Source: Verrucomicrobiaceae bacterium
Lineage (GTDB): Bacteria; Verrucomicrobiota; Verrucomicrobiia; Verrucomicrobiales; Verrucomicrobiaceae
Assembly: GCA_016795465.1 (NCBI GenBank)
Contig: JAEUHK010000124.1
Coordinates: 62,001-126,000 of the forward strand
Length of the DNA stretch: 64,000 bases
Direction: 5' to 3'
The notes beneath the pieces are model-generated. The model was not told the DNA's origin, did no database searches, and worked only from the letters and a program-made list of their open reading frames with translations. Below, in pieces: positions 8,583 through 17,517 of this stretch; the stretch's first letter is position 1, and the number at the start of each line of letters is the position of its first letter. Both the position numbers and the translations under genes were made by a program.

Positions 8583-10007
8583 GTGTCCTCCACCTTCTGG
8601 TTCCTGCTCGAATTCACCGTGCTGCTCGCCCTCGCAGCCGGCGTCTTCGCGTGGCTCGGCTGGATGTGGCGCGGCTCCGAGCCGGGTGATCGAGTCAAAA
8701 AACTTCAGGACGAACTCGAAGAGCAGCGCCGCCTGGCCCGTGCCGCCATGGACGAGCGCGATGCGGCTCGTGCGGAGGCTAGCAGCGGCAGCGTGCATGT
8801 CAGCGATGCCGCGCCGCTCATCCAAGCCAACGAAGCCCTCGAAAACGAAAACGTCCGCCTCCGCGAAGAGCGCAAAAACCTCGAATCCCAGCTCACCACC
8901 CTCCAGGCCGACAACGCTCACCTTTTCTCCCAATCCTCCGCCAGCCTCGCCGAGGCTCTCAAGAAGCAGCACCAGCTCGAAGCCGATCTCGCCGTCGCCC
9001 AAGCCTTCGCCGCCGAGGTCAGCACGCTCCGCCAGCAGCTCGCCGATGCGAAAGCGGCCCACCAATCCGAGGTCTCCACCATCCAGCAAAAGCTCGATGC
9101 CGCCGCCAGCGCCGATGAGGAACTCTCCGCCCTCACCGCCGAGGTCCAAAACGCCCGCGAAGCCGCGAAAAACGCCCAAACAAGCCTCGAAGCCTCCCGC
9201 GCCGAAATCGCCGCCCTTCAGCAAAAACTCGTCGAGAGCACCGCCACGGCCGAAAAAGCCCTCGAAGCCTCCCGCTCTCAAATTTCGGCTCTCGAACAAA
9301 AACTCGCTCAAAGCACCGCCGAGCTTCAAAAGGTCCAAAACGACCTCCAGACCTCTCGCGCCGAGGTCGCCGCCCTTCAGCAGAAGCTCGCCGAGGCTCC
9401 GCCACCTGCTCCTGCACCAGTCGTTCAGCCCGTCGTCGAAGCACCGGCCCCCGCTCCGGCTCCCAAAGTCGAAAAAGCCGCGCCCAAACCTCGCACCACC
9501 AAGAAGAAGGCTGCCACGAGCACTGCTCACAACGCCCAGGAAAAGCTCTCGCAGATCGAAACCGCTCTCGCGCCGCAGCTTTCCATCCTCGCCGCCCTCA
9601 CGCAGGAGCGGGACGATTGGCAGCGCCGTGTCACCATGCTCGAATCGAAGACCCCGCCGGATCTCGCCGGCCTCGGCCTCGCCCGCCGCAGCCTCGCCAG
9701 CAGCGCCGAGCGTCTTTCCGAGGCGCAGGCCGCCGTCGAGTCCCTGCAAAACCAGCAGCGTGCCCTTCACAAAACCCTCCAGCAGACCACCGATCTCGCC
9801 AGCGTGCCCGACGACGACCTCACCAAGATCAAAGGCATCAAAGGCGTGCTCAGCGACCAGCTCCACGCCCTCGGCATCCGCACGTGGAAGCAGATCGCCG
9901 AATGGAACGACGACGACCTCCGCGCCTTCAGCGAGCTCCTCGCCTTCAAAAACCGCGCCACCCGTGATCAATGGCAAGAACAGGCGAAGCTGCTGGCGCA
10001 GCCATGA
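8583..10007 (+). CDS. Membrane-anchored coiled-coil protein with C-terminal helix-hairpin-helix domain
   Basis: A 474-residue protein starting at GTG. Residues about 5-25 form one membrane helix. A long Glu/Gln/Ala-rich coiled coil (about 35-275) is followed by an Ala/Pro/Lys linker (about 276-315) and a second helical segment. The C-terminal 60 residues (DDLTKIKGIKGVLSDQLHALGIRTWKQI...) match the HhH-like domain found on many small proteins and annotated as 5'-nuclease-like or NADH dehydrogenase 41-kDa-like. No nuclease catalytic residues are apparent, so a structural or nucleic-acid-contact role at the membrane is the more cautious reading. It lies between the BON-like gene and pabB. Confidence 0.8.
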   Translation: MSSTFWFLLEFTVLLALAAGVFAWLGWMWRGSEPGDRVKKLQDELEEQRRLARAAMDERDAARAEASSGSVHVSDAAPLIQANEALENENVRLREERKNLESQLTTLQADNAHLFSQSSASLAEALKKQHQLEADLAVAQAFAAEVSTLRQQLADAKAAHQSEVSTIQQKLDAAASADEELSALTAEVQNAREAAKNAQTSLEASRAEIAALQQKLVESTATAEKALEASRSQISALEQKLAQSTAELQKVQNDLQTSRAEVAALQQKLAEAPPPAPAPVVQPVVEAPAPAPAPKVEKAAPKPRTTKKKAATSTAHNAQEKLSQIETALAPQLSILAALTQERDDWQRRVTMLESKTPPDLAGLGLARRSLASSAERLSEAQAAVESLQNQQRALHKTLQQTTDLASVPDDDLTKIKGIKGVLSDQLHALGIRTWKQIAEWNDDDLRAFSELLAFKNRATRDQWQEQAKLLAQP

Positions 10008-10031
10008 CGAATGCAGAATTCCGAATGTCTC
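10004..10031. repeat. Degenerate 7-base-phased repeat tract
   Basis: Four heptads with consensus ATGACGA / ATGCAGA begin at the stop codon of the coiled-coil gene and run to ten bases before the pabB start. The same consensus recurs at 33932, 36497 and, on the other strand, 37817. Confidence 0.75.
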
Positions 10032-10041
10032 TGCCGCGCCC

Positions 10042-11244
10042 ATGACACTCCCAGCCTCTGCTTCCTACCTCACACCCGCCCGGATGGCCGCGGCGCTGGA
10101 CCGGCGGGAGGGATTTATATGGATGGACTCGTCTCTTCCGCAGCCGGGAGCCGTCAGCGTGCTCACCGCGGACCCCATTGAGGTGCTTCGCGGCCACATC
10201 GAGCGGGACTGGAAGCTCGTCCGCGCCGCACTGAGCCTGCCGCGGTCCACGCGGGGCGGGCTTTACGGCTGGGTGGGCTATGACGGCCAGTTCGTGCTCG
10301 GCGTGTATCCGCATGGCTTGCTCTACGAGCACGACAGCGGCCGCTGGAGCAGCTTTGGCGACTTTAAGATTCCTGATTCGGAATTCCTGATTCCTGATTC
10401 GCCGCCGCCCCTGGATTTTCGGCCGTTGGTGAGCAAAGACGACTTCACCGGCATGGTGCGGAAGGCACAGGAGTATATTGCCGCAGGGGACATCTACCAG
10501 GTGAACCTTTCCTACCCGTGGACCGCCGCGTGGCCGGAAAAGGCTGATGCGCTCGGATTGTATCTGAAGCTGCGTGAAGTCTCGCCCGCGCCGCATGCGG
10601 CCTTTTTGCGGCTCGATGGCACGGCGGTGCTCTCCGCCTCAATGGAGACCTTTTTGAAGCTCGATGGCCAGCAGATCACCACGCGGCCGATCAAGGGCAC
10701 ACGGCCGCGTTACCTCGCGGATGTGCAGCGAGATGTCGCGGCGCAAAACGAGCTGCGAGCCTCCGAGAAGGAAAAGGCGGAGTTGCTCATGATCACCGAT
10801 CTCGAACGCAACGACCTCGGCCAGGTGTGTGACTTTGGCAGCGTGCAGGTGCCGGAGCTCTGGCGCGTGGAAAGCTTCGCGCAGGTGTTTCATCTCGTCT
10901 CGACCGTCACAGGCCGTCTGCGGGCGCACATCGACCACGCGGGGGCCTTTCGCGCCTGTTTTCCCGGCGGTAGCATCACCGGCGCACCGAAGAAGCGTGC
11001 CAGCGAAATCATCGCGGAGCTCGAAAAGCATCCGCGTGGCATTTACACCGGCGCGATCGGCTGGTTTGGCTTTGACGGCCGCAGCCAATGGAACATCGCC
11101 ATCCGCACCGCAGTGCAAAAAGGCCCTGAAATTCGATTTCACACCGGTTGTGGCATCGTCTCCGATTCCGTGCCCGATCTCGAGCACGAGGAAAGCCTTC
11201 ACAAAGCCGCCGGGATCCTCAAAGCCGCCGCGCAGACCGCGTAG
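10042..11244 (+). CDS. pabB: Aminodeoxychorismate synthase component I
   Basis: A 400-residue chorismate-binding enzyme that converts chorismate to 4-amino-4-deoxychorismate for folate synthesis. The conserved C-terminal block is clear: PIKGTRPR (residues 216-223), ELLMITDLERNDLGQVC, FPGGSITGAPKKRASEII and the IYTGAIGW motif. Lysine in PIKGT, in place of the alanine of anthranilate synthase, is the known PabB marker and supports pabB over trpE. The frame is open further upstream, but the start at 10042 gives the usual family length. No glutaminase partner (pabA) or lyase (pabC) lies in the window. Residues about 109-120 are encoded by a 7-base repeat insertion. Confidence 0.92.
   Translation: MTLPASASYLTPARMAAALDRREGFIWMDSSLPQPGAVSVLTADPIEVLRGHIERDWKLVRAALSLPRSTRGGLYGWVGYDGQFVLGVYPHGLLYEHDSGRWSSFGDFKIPDSEFLIPDSPPPLDFRPLVSKDDFTGMVRKAQEYIAAGDIYQVNLSYPWTAAWPEKADALGLYLKLREVSPAPHAAFLRLDGTAVLSASMETFLKLDGQQITTRPIKGTRPRYLADVQRDVAAQNELRASEKEKAELLMITDLERNDLGQVCDFGSVQVPELWRVESFAQVFHLVSTVTGRLRAHIDHAGAFRACFPGGSITGAPKKRASEIIAELEKHPRGIYTGAIGWFGFDGRSQWNIAIRTAVQKGPEIRFHTGCGIVSDSVPDLEHEESLHKAAGILKAAAQTA
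10368..10402. repeat. Degenerate 7-base-phased repeat inside pabB
   Basis: Five heptads of consensus GATTCCT, 35 bases in all, keep the reading frame and encode IPDSEFLIPDS in the variable N-terminal half of PabB. This is the only heptad tract that is not at a gene boundary. Confidence 0.8.
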
Positions 11245-11247
11245 CGA

Positions 11248-13686
11248 TCAGATGCCGGCCTCCATCACCTTCATCCACCGCGAGCGGAAGGGGCGGTTTT
11301 CCTCCATGAGCTGGGCGGCGAGGGTGGTGGAGAGTTGATCAAGACCGGCGGCGCGGGCGAAGGTGGCAGCGAGCTCCTGGCGGCGGTAGTAGTCGGTCGA
11401 GTCGGTGATCTGCGTGGTGAAGCTCTGCGCCATCTCGATGAGGCTCTGCGGCGCGATGGAATCGAACGGAATGGTGAGCGTGCCGCCCTCGACCTTGATG
11501 TGAAGGTCGCTGCTGCCCGCGGCGAGGCTGACGGTGCCGCTGAGCGTGACGCCGCTGCGCTGCGTGAGCGTGCCGGTCCAGCCTTTGCCGATGAGATCAA
11601 GCTGGAGCTGCTTCGTGAAGTCGCGGGCGGAGGTGTAGAGGTAAAGACGGCCTTCGACGGCGGTGCGCACATCGGTCGTCTCAAAGCGCAGCCCGGTGAG
11701 CAGGTCGATGGCACGCGAGTAATCGAAGCCATGCACGAGCGAGGGCAGCAGCGCGGTGACCTCGGCGAGCTGGGCGAGGTCCGCCTTGCGGCGTGTTTCT
11801 TCCTCGCGGCGTTGCTTGGTTTGTTCGTCGAGCCGCACGCGAGCGAGCTCGCGTTTCAGACCGGCCTCCATCTGCTCGATGCTGGTGCGGAAGGCGCCGC
11901 TGGATTTGATCTTCTCCCGCGTCTGCCGCACCTCGTCGAGCGCGGCGCTGAGCTCGTCGAGCGTGTTCACCTTGCGCTGCTTCAAGGCCGTGCGCAGGAG
12001 GTGGAAATCGGTTTTGTAGAAATCGACGAGCACGCTGTAAAGCGCCACCCAATCGCTCGAAGCCGTGGTGGAGGCCGCGGAGGCTTTTTTGAGCTCTACG
12101 AGGCTCGATTGGAAAAACTCCATCTCGCGGGCACCAGCCTCCGCATCACCGAAATGCCATTCGGCGAGGCCCTGGGCCAGGTAGCCGAGCAGTTCTTCAT
12201 TGGTGGCTTTGTAGCCGAGCTTGGTCTGCGGCGTGCCGAGGCCGAGGCCTTTCTCCATGCGCTGGCCGACGGTGGCAAAGAAGGAGCCCAGGCCATTCAC
12301 CGCGGCGAGCGTGTCTTTGTCCGCGCCTTTGATGGCGAGGTCGCGGAAGGCTTCCTCGGCTTTTTTACGTTCACCGAGCATGAGGGCGCAGAGCGCGGCA
12401 TTGAAGCGAGCCCAGCACTGCGTGGGCTGCCGCGTGTCTTTGGAATCGGCGATACGCTCAAACTGATGCCGCGCCTCGGCAAAGTTTCGTTCGCCGAGCA
12501 TCTGCTGGCGGGCATCGAGAAATTTCTCCGAGACGGTCTTCTTGCTACCGGCCTCGACGGTGACGCCATCGCCTGCGAGCGAGCCCGGATCGGCGGTGGT
12601 GAGCTGGCGTGCGATGCTTTTGGTCGTGCTGCGCTGCCTTCCCTCGCCCAGCAGCCAGCCCACGAGGAAGGCGAGCATGATGGAGGCGGCCACGGTGCCG
12701 ATGAGACGGGCTCGACGCGAGATGAGGCGGCGGCGGATGCCGGTTTGATTGAGCAAACCATCCGCGAGACGCAGCTCCTCGACGACCTCGTCGTAGTTCG
12801 CGAAGCGGTCCTCGGGCTTGAAGCTGAGCATGTGGTTGATGACATGCTCCGTGCGGGCCGCGAAGCGCAGGCCGCTGTCGCCGAGCGTGACGCGGCGGCT
12901 CTTGATGCGGCGCAGCTCTTCAATCGCATGCGTGTCCACCTGATGCGGCGGCGAACCGGTGAGGGCATGGAAGAGCGTCGCGCCGAGGCTGAAGATGTCG
13001 CTGCGGTAGTCTTCCTCGTTTTGGAGGATCTTTTCCGGGGCCACATAGTAAGGTGTGGCCCAGATTTCGGCGCTGCGATCCGGTCCGCGAGCGGTGAAGA
13101 GAGCCAAACCGAAGTCCACGACCTTGGCGGTGCCTGTTTCCGTGAAAAGAATGTTCGCAGGCTTCACGTCGCGATGGATCAGCCCTTGATGCTGCGCAGC
13201 TCGCAGACCTTCCGCGACCTCGTGGCCGATGCGCAGGGCCTCGCCCTCGGTGAGCTTGTTCTCCCGCCGGATGCGTTGCTCAAGGCTGCCGCCGCCCACG
13301 AGCTCCATCGCGAGGTAAAAGTAGCCTTGGTCATAGCCGACGGAGTAAAGCTTGATGACGTTCGGATGCGTGATGCTGGCGGTGATGAGCGCCTCCTGGC
13401 GGAACTGCTCCAGGCGGGCGGCATCGCGGCTGTAGGTGCGGTTGAGAATTTTCAGCGCCACGCGGCGGCCGAGCGTCTCGTCCTCCGCCTCGAACACGCG
13501 GCTCATGCCACCCTCGCCGATCTGGCGCACGATCATGAAATGGTCGAAGCGGCGGCGCACACGGACCATCTGGCCGCAGAAGGGGCATTTCAGCTTCGTG
13601 AAGGGCTCCAGCGAGGTGACATCGATCTGCTCCTGACACACGGGGCAGGTGCTGAGAAAGGTCTGTTCTGGAGGGGCGATGGTCAC
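11248..13686 (-). CDS. Membrane Ser/Thr protein kinase with N-terminal zinc ribbon
   Basis: An 812-residue protein. CPVC (14-17) and CPFC (34-37) form a probable zinc ribbon. A complete Hanks-type kinase follows: GEGGMSRV glycine loop (57-64), VALK lysine at 79, HRDVKPAN (171-178), DFG (191-193) and APE (216-218). All catalytic residues are present, so it is probably active. A single membrane helix lies at about 328-348 after an arginine-rich stretch. The outer region of about 460 residues is largely helical with TPR-like stretches and no recognised sensor fold. Its stop is four bases from the convergent pabB stop. Substrates are unknown. Confidence 0.93.
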   Translation of the reverse strand: MTIAPPEQTFLSTCPVCQEQIDVTSLEPFTKLKCPFCGQMVRVRRRFDHFMIVRQIGEGGMSRVFEAEDETLGRRVALKILNRTYSRDAARLEQFRQEALITASITHPNVIKLYSVGYDQGYFYLAMELVGGGSLEQRIRRENKLTEGEALRIGHEVAEGLRAAQHQGLIHRDVKPANILFTETGTAKVVDFGLALFTARGPDRSAEIWATPYYVAPEKILQNEEDYRSDIFSLGATLFHALTGSPPHQVDTHAIEELRRIKSRRVTLGDSGLRFAARTEHVINHMLSFKPEDRFANYDEVVEELRLADGLLNQTGIRRRLISRRARLIGTVAASIMLAFLVGWLLGEGRQRSTTKSIARQLTTADPGSLAGDGVTVEAGSKKTVSEKFLDARQQMLGERNFAEARHQFERIADSKDTRQPTQCWARFNAALCALMLGERKKAEEAFRDLAIKGADKDTLAAVNGLGSFFATVGQRMEKGLGLGTPQTKLGYKATNEELLGYLAQGLAEWHFGDAEAGAREMEFFQSSLVELKKASAASTTASSDWVALYSVLVDFYKTDFHLLRTALKQRKVNTLDELSAALDEVRQTREKIKSSGAFRTSIEQMEAGLKRELARVRLDEQTKQRREEETRRKADLAQLAEVTALLPSLVHGFDYSRAIDLLTGLRFETTDVRTAVEGRLYLYTSARDFTKQLQLDLIGKGWTGTLTQRSGVTLSGTVSLAAGSSDLHIKVEGGTLTIPFDSIAPQSLIEMAQSFTTQITDSTDYYRRQELAATFARAAGLDQLSTTLAAQLMEENRPFRSRWMKVMEAGI

Positions 13687-13777
13687 TACGGGTCTCGGCT
13701 AAACGCCACCGAGGGACGCGGGTTGTATGCCAGAAATTACAGATTGCCTAATTAATTTGAATATTGAGTATGGAGCC

Positions 13778-14722
13778 ATGGATTGGACCGTCACTGATGC
13801 CGCTGACTATGGCCTGCGTTTGGATAAGCACCTCGCCCAAAGGTTGCCAGATTTGTCACGCACGCGGTTGCAGGACCTCGTCAAAGAAGGCCACATCACG
13901 CTGAACGGCCGCACCACGAAAGCCGGGGCCATTTTGAAGCAGGGCGATGCCATCCATGTGACGATTCCCGAGGTCGTGCCGGTGGAGGTCAAAGCGCAGG
14001 ACATCCCCATCACGATCCTGTTTGAGGACAGCGACATCGTCGTCATCGACAAACCACCCGGCCTCGTCGTCCATCCCGCCGAGGGCAACCCCGATGGCAC
14101 GCTCGTGAACGCCCTGCTGCATCACATCGACGACCTCAGCGGCATCGGCGGCGAGATGCGCCCCGGCATTGTCCATCGTCTCGACAAGGACACCAGCGGC
14201 TGCATGGTCGTCGCGAAGCACGACATCTCCCATCGCCGTCTCACCGAGGCCTTCTCCGAGCGACGGCTCACCAAAATCTATCTCGCCGTCATCAACGGCG
14301 TGCCAAAGGAAGCCAGCGGTCGCGTGCAAAACATGATCGGCAGGCATCCCGTGGACCGCAAACGCATGGCCATCCTCTACGATGGTGCCGGCAAGGAAGC
14401 TGTGACCGAATGGACGAAGCTCGGCGAGCATCAAGGCTGCGCCCTTATTCAAAATCGCCTGCTCACCGGCCGCACGCACCAGATCCGCGTCCACATGAAG
14501 GAAGCCCTCGGCTTCCCCATCCTCGGCGATCCCATCTACGGCCATCCCTCAAGACAAAAAGTGCCTACGCCGCGTCTCATGCTCCACGCCTGGAAACTCG
14601 CCTTTCAGCATCCCATCCACGATCAGCCGATGAGCTTCGAAGCCGCCATCCCGCCGGAGTTTGAGCCGTGGGTGAAGGCTGCCTGCATCACTTTGCCAGC
14701 GGCACCTGCACGGGATGCATGA
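13778..14722 (+). CDS. RluA/RluD-family 23S rRNA pseudouridine synthase
   Basis: A 314-residue enzyme with an N-terminal S4 RNA-binding domain (LDKHLAQRLPDLSRTRLQDLVKEGHITLNG) and the RluA-family catalytic motif HRLDKDTSG containing the essential aspartate. RLLTGRTHQIRVHM and FPILGDPIYG are also family hallmarks. S4 fusion and length suggest RluD (23S positions near 1911-1917 in E. coli), but specificity cannot be proved here. The ATG at 13778 is chosen over 13727 because GGAG at 13772-13775 is well placed as a ribosome binding site and the protein then starts at the S4 domain. Its last 35 bases overlap the 3' end of the convergent heme-protein gene. Confidence 0.93.
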   Translation: MDWTVTDAADYGLRLDKHLAQRLPDLSRTRLQDLVKEGHITLNGRTTKAGAILKQGDAIHVTIPEVVPVEVKAQDIPITILFEDSDIVVIDKPPGLVVHPAEGNPDGTLVNALLHHIDDLSGIGGEMRPGIVHRLDKDTSGCMVVAKHDISHRRLTEAFSERRLTKIYLAVINGVPKEASGRVQNMIGRHPVDRKRMAILYDGAGKEAVTEWTKLGEHQGCALIQNRLLTGRTHQIRVHMKEALGFPILGDPIYGHPSRQKVPTPRLMLHAWKLAFQHPIHDQPMSFEAAIPPEFEPWVKAACITLPAAPARDA

Positions 14723-17480
14723 GGTAGGCGATCAAATCACGCACCTGATCCGGCGGAAAAGCCAGCAGCAGACCTTCAGGCATCATCGAAAGCGGGGACG
14801 TCTCCGTTTTCACGACTTCCGCCTGATCGAGCGTCATCGATTCGGTCAACGTGCGCAGCGTCAAAGTGCGGTCGGTCTTTCCGGCGATCACACCGCTGAG
14901 CTGCCGACCATCTTTGAGTGTGAGAATGCTCATCCTGTAGTCCGCACTCACCACGCCGCTCGGATCAGCGATATTCTCAAGCAGGTAATCAAGGCTCGCA
15001 CGACCGCTGCCTGTGAGATCAGGCCCGATCTTGCCGCCTTGGCCATACATCATGTGACAGGCACCACAGACGGCGGTGAAGAGCATGCGGCCGTTGCTGA
15101 GGTTGGCTTGCTTGAGCACCTCGGGCTTCAAATCAGCTTTCAGCTTCTCGATGAGCTGCTTTTTGTCCGCGGCGGATTCACGCAACTCACCCCAAGCCTC
15201 GACGAGCAGCTTCGAAAGCGCCTCGTCATTGAATGAACGAATCTGTCGTGCGTGGAAGGCGCTCAATTCGGTGCGCGGAATGCGTCCGGCGGCCATCTCA
15301 GTCAGCATCGCCTTCGCAAAGGCTGGGCGTGCGACGAGCGTGTCCATGATGCTCGTCGCGAACTTGCGGTAGCTCTTCGCAAGCTGCTTGCCGATCTCGG
15401 GATCATCAAAGAGCGCCAGACCTCGCGCCGCCGTCGTATTGAGGCCGCGAACGTCGAGGAGCTTCGTGCACAGCTCGCGCAGATCGTCGGGACGAGCTTC
15501 GATGAGCGTTTTGAGCGCTGACTCGCGGGCGGTGATGTCCGCATTGTCATCAAGCGCGATCTTCTTCACGTCATCAAGGGCTCGTCCATCGCCGAAGAGG
15601 ATGCTCAGTTCGCGGATGAGTTTTGTAGTCCCGGCTTTAGCCGGTTCAGTTCCGGCTAAAGCCGGGACTACAATACGATCCCAGTTCGCGGGCTTCGGAG
15701 CCCTGCGAATGCCTTTGAAGGCCTCGGCCATGCCTTCAAGCACGTCGTCGGAGCTGTTGATGGCGAGAAGTGCATTCAGCGCCTCCGGCTCCATCGCGAG
15801 CTTGCGGGCGATCCAACGCGTCACTTTGGGCCAGGAGCACACTTTGGCGATTTCGAGCAGCGAATCGGCCTTCAGCGGCGAAATGCCATACCAGAGCATG
15901 TGCGACAAAAACGGGTCGTTGGCGAGCTCAGGCTGGGAGATCAACATTACTGCGAGATCGGCTCTGCTAGAGACAGGCAACCTTTGAAGAATAGATGCCA
16001 GCGTGAGCTTCACGAGCTTCGAGGAGTCGTCTTGTGCCATCATTTGCAATGGCTTCATAACTTCCTTCGATCCGGATTCAGGAGGATAATTACAGTGCGG
16101 ACTTGGACCTGTGATCCTATCCAAAGGCCAGAACTCGCTCATCTCCCGCAACGCAAGAACTCGAGCATGTTCGTTCTTGGAATGGAAATCCGCCTTCGGC
16201 CACGGTTTTCTCCACGCAAAGGGCTTCTCCGGCTTCTTCGGCTCGCCGTAGCTGATGCGGAAGATGCGGCCGGAAGTGCGGTGGACGCCGGTGGATTCGT
16301 GGCACTCGCCGGTGTCGCTCCAGTCGAGAATGAAGCCGCTGCCGTCCGGGCCGGTGCTGATTTCGATGCCGCGGAACCATGGATCGTCACTGAGGAAGAC
16401 ATCAGGCTCATGTTTGCCGACGTAGCCGCTGCCGTTACGTTCCAGTCGCTCCACATTCGCGCGACGGCCGTGCATGTTGAGCGTGAAGAGCTTGTTGCGA
16501 TACTTTTCAGGCCATTGATCGGCCTGGTAGATCATCATGCCGATGTGAGCGTGGCCGCCGCCGAGGCTGTTCGCCTTGCCATCGCGACTTTCGGTCCAGC
16601 TTCCGCTGCGGTCGTAGTGGTAGTGGTCGGCGATGGTGTCGAGCTTTTCATACACGAGCGGGTTCAGCGTGCTGGAATCCATCAAGTGCGCGCCGTGGAT
16701 GAGATGCCAGAGGTGGCCGGTGACGGTGTTGATGAAGAATAGCTCGCCGTTGGCATCCCAATCGTGACCCCACGGGTTCGTGGTGCCATGCGTGAGCACT
16801 TCGACGATCTTCTTTTCGGGATGGTAGCGCCAGATGCCGCCTTTCATCGGCACGCGCTGCTCATCGGGCGTGCCGGGAATGCCGAGCTTGCCGGGGCAGG
16901 AGTGGCCGCAGCGGCCATAGAGCCAGCCATCGGGCGCGAAGCGCAGGCCGTTGGCGAAGTTGTGATAGTTGTCCTTCGCCACCGTGAAGCCGTCGATCAC
17001 CACCTGCGGCTCGCCATCGGGAATGTCGTCGCCATTCGCATCCGGGATGAAAAGCACCTGGGGCGGGCACATGAGCCACACGCCCCCGCGACCGACCTCG
17101 ACGCTGGTGAGCATCTGCACGTCCTCGGTGAACACTTTGCGTGTCTCGGCGATGCCATCCCAGTCTTTGTCCTCCAAGATGATGACGCGATCCTTCAGCG
17201 AGAGGTCAAAGCGCTTCGTGCGCTCGGCATAGGTGTAGTTTTCCGCCACCCACATGCGGCCTTTGGCATCCCAAGCCATCGCGATAGGATTCTGCACATC
17301 TGGCTCCGCGGCAAAGAGCGTGGCTTTGAAGCCCTCCGGCAGCTTGAGCGCCTTCAACGCCTCCTGCGGCGACATCGGCGAGGGATTGCCGGGCTCGCTG
17401 TTGTAAAGAGCGGGGAAGTCGGCGGCGCAGGCGAGGGTGGTGAGAAGTGAGACGTAAGAGGTCAGAAGGCGGACGCGCAT
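14688..17480 (-). CDS. PVC-type membrane-bound dehydrogenase/heme-binding CxxCH protein
   Basis: A 930-residue exported protein. After a signal peptide ending near ACA comes the PVC putative-dehydrogenase beta-propeller domain (LPEGFKATLFAAEPDVQNPIAMAWD... NPWGHDWDANGELFF; about 45-440), a HEAT-like helical region, and a C-terminal Pirellula/Verrucomicrobium-type heme domain with the CGACH motif near residue 806. These proteins are abundant in PVC genomes and are thought to oxidise sugars or their derivatives with c-type heme transfer. Two sequence oddities are visible: a REP hairpin encodes residues about 603-619 in frame (VVPALAGTEPAKAGTT), and a heptad repeat encodes the signal peptide. 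Confidence 0.92.
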   Translation of the reverse strand: MRVRLLTSYVSLLTTLACAADFPALYNSEPGNPSPMSPQEALKALKLPEGFKATLFAAEPDVQNPIAMAWDAKGRMWVAENYTYAERTKRFDLSLKDRVIILEDKDWDGIAETRKVFTEDVQMLTSVEVGRGGVWLMCPPQVLFIPDANGDDIPDGEPQVVIDGFTVAKDNYHNFANGLRFAPDGWLYGRCGHSCPGKLGIPGTPDEQRVPMKGGIWRYHPEKKIVEVLTHGTTNPWGHDWDANGELFFINTVTGHLWHLIHGAHLMDSSTLNPLVYEKLDTIADHYHYDRSGSWTESRDGKANSLGGGHAHIGMMIYQADQWPEKYRNKLFTLNMHGRRANVERLERNGSGYVGKHEPDVFLSDDPWFRGIEISTGPDGSGFILDWSDTGECHESTGVHRTSGRIFRISYGEPKKPEKPFAWRKPWPKADFHSKNEHARVLALREMSEFWPLDRITGPSPHCNYPPESGSKEVMKPLQMMAQDDSSKLVKLTLASILQRLPVSSRADLAVMLISQPELANDPFLSHMLWYGISPLKADSLLEIAKVCSWPKVTRWIARKLAMEPEALNALLAINSSDDVLEGMAEAFKGIRRAPKPANWDRIVVPALAGTEPAKAGTTKLIRELSILFGDGRALDDVKKIALDDNADITARESALKTLIEARPDDLRELCTKLLDVRGLNTTAARGLALFDDPEIGKQLAKSYRKFATSIMDTLVARPAFAKAMLTEMAAGRIPRTELSAFHARQIRSFNDEALSKLLVEAWGELRESAADKKQLIEKLKADLKPEVLKQANLSNGRMLFTAVCGACHMMYGQGGKIGPDLTGSGRASLDYLLENIADPSGVVSADYRMSILTLKDGRQLSGVIAGKTDRTLTLRTLTESMTLDQAEVVKTETSPLSMMPEGLLLAFPPDQVRDLIAYLMHPVQVPLAK
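15623..15673. repeat. Intragenic REP hairpin pair
   Basis: Two perfect 22-base arms (15623-15644 and 15652-15673) flank a 7-base loop, each arm carrying GTAG followed by a CCGGCTTTAGCCGG mini-hairpin. It matches the REP at 60366 near the RAYT gene and sits in frame inside the heme-protein gene. Confidence 0.9.
17437..17478. repeat. Degenerate 7-base-phased repeat tract at a signal peptide
   Basis: Six heptads of loose consensus GAAGTGA run through the signal-peptide codons of the minus-strand heme-protein gene and end two bases from its start codon. Confidence 0.7.
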
Positions 17481-17517
17481 GGACCGCGAAGGTGTCGAGA
17501 CACCGCGCGCTGACAAG

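Noticed and set aside
11335..13755. An 806-codon open frame antisense to the Ser/Thr kinase gene
   Set aside because: It mirrors the kinase codons in a high-G+C sequence; its translation is low in complexity, lacks any known motif, and the kinase motifs on the other strand are complete.
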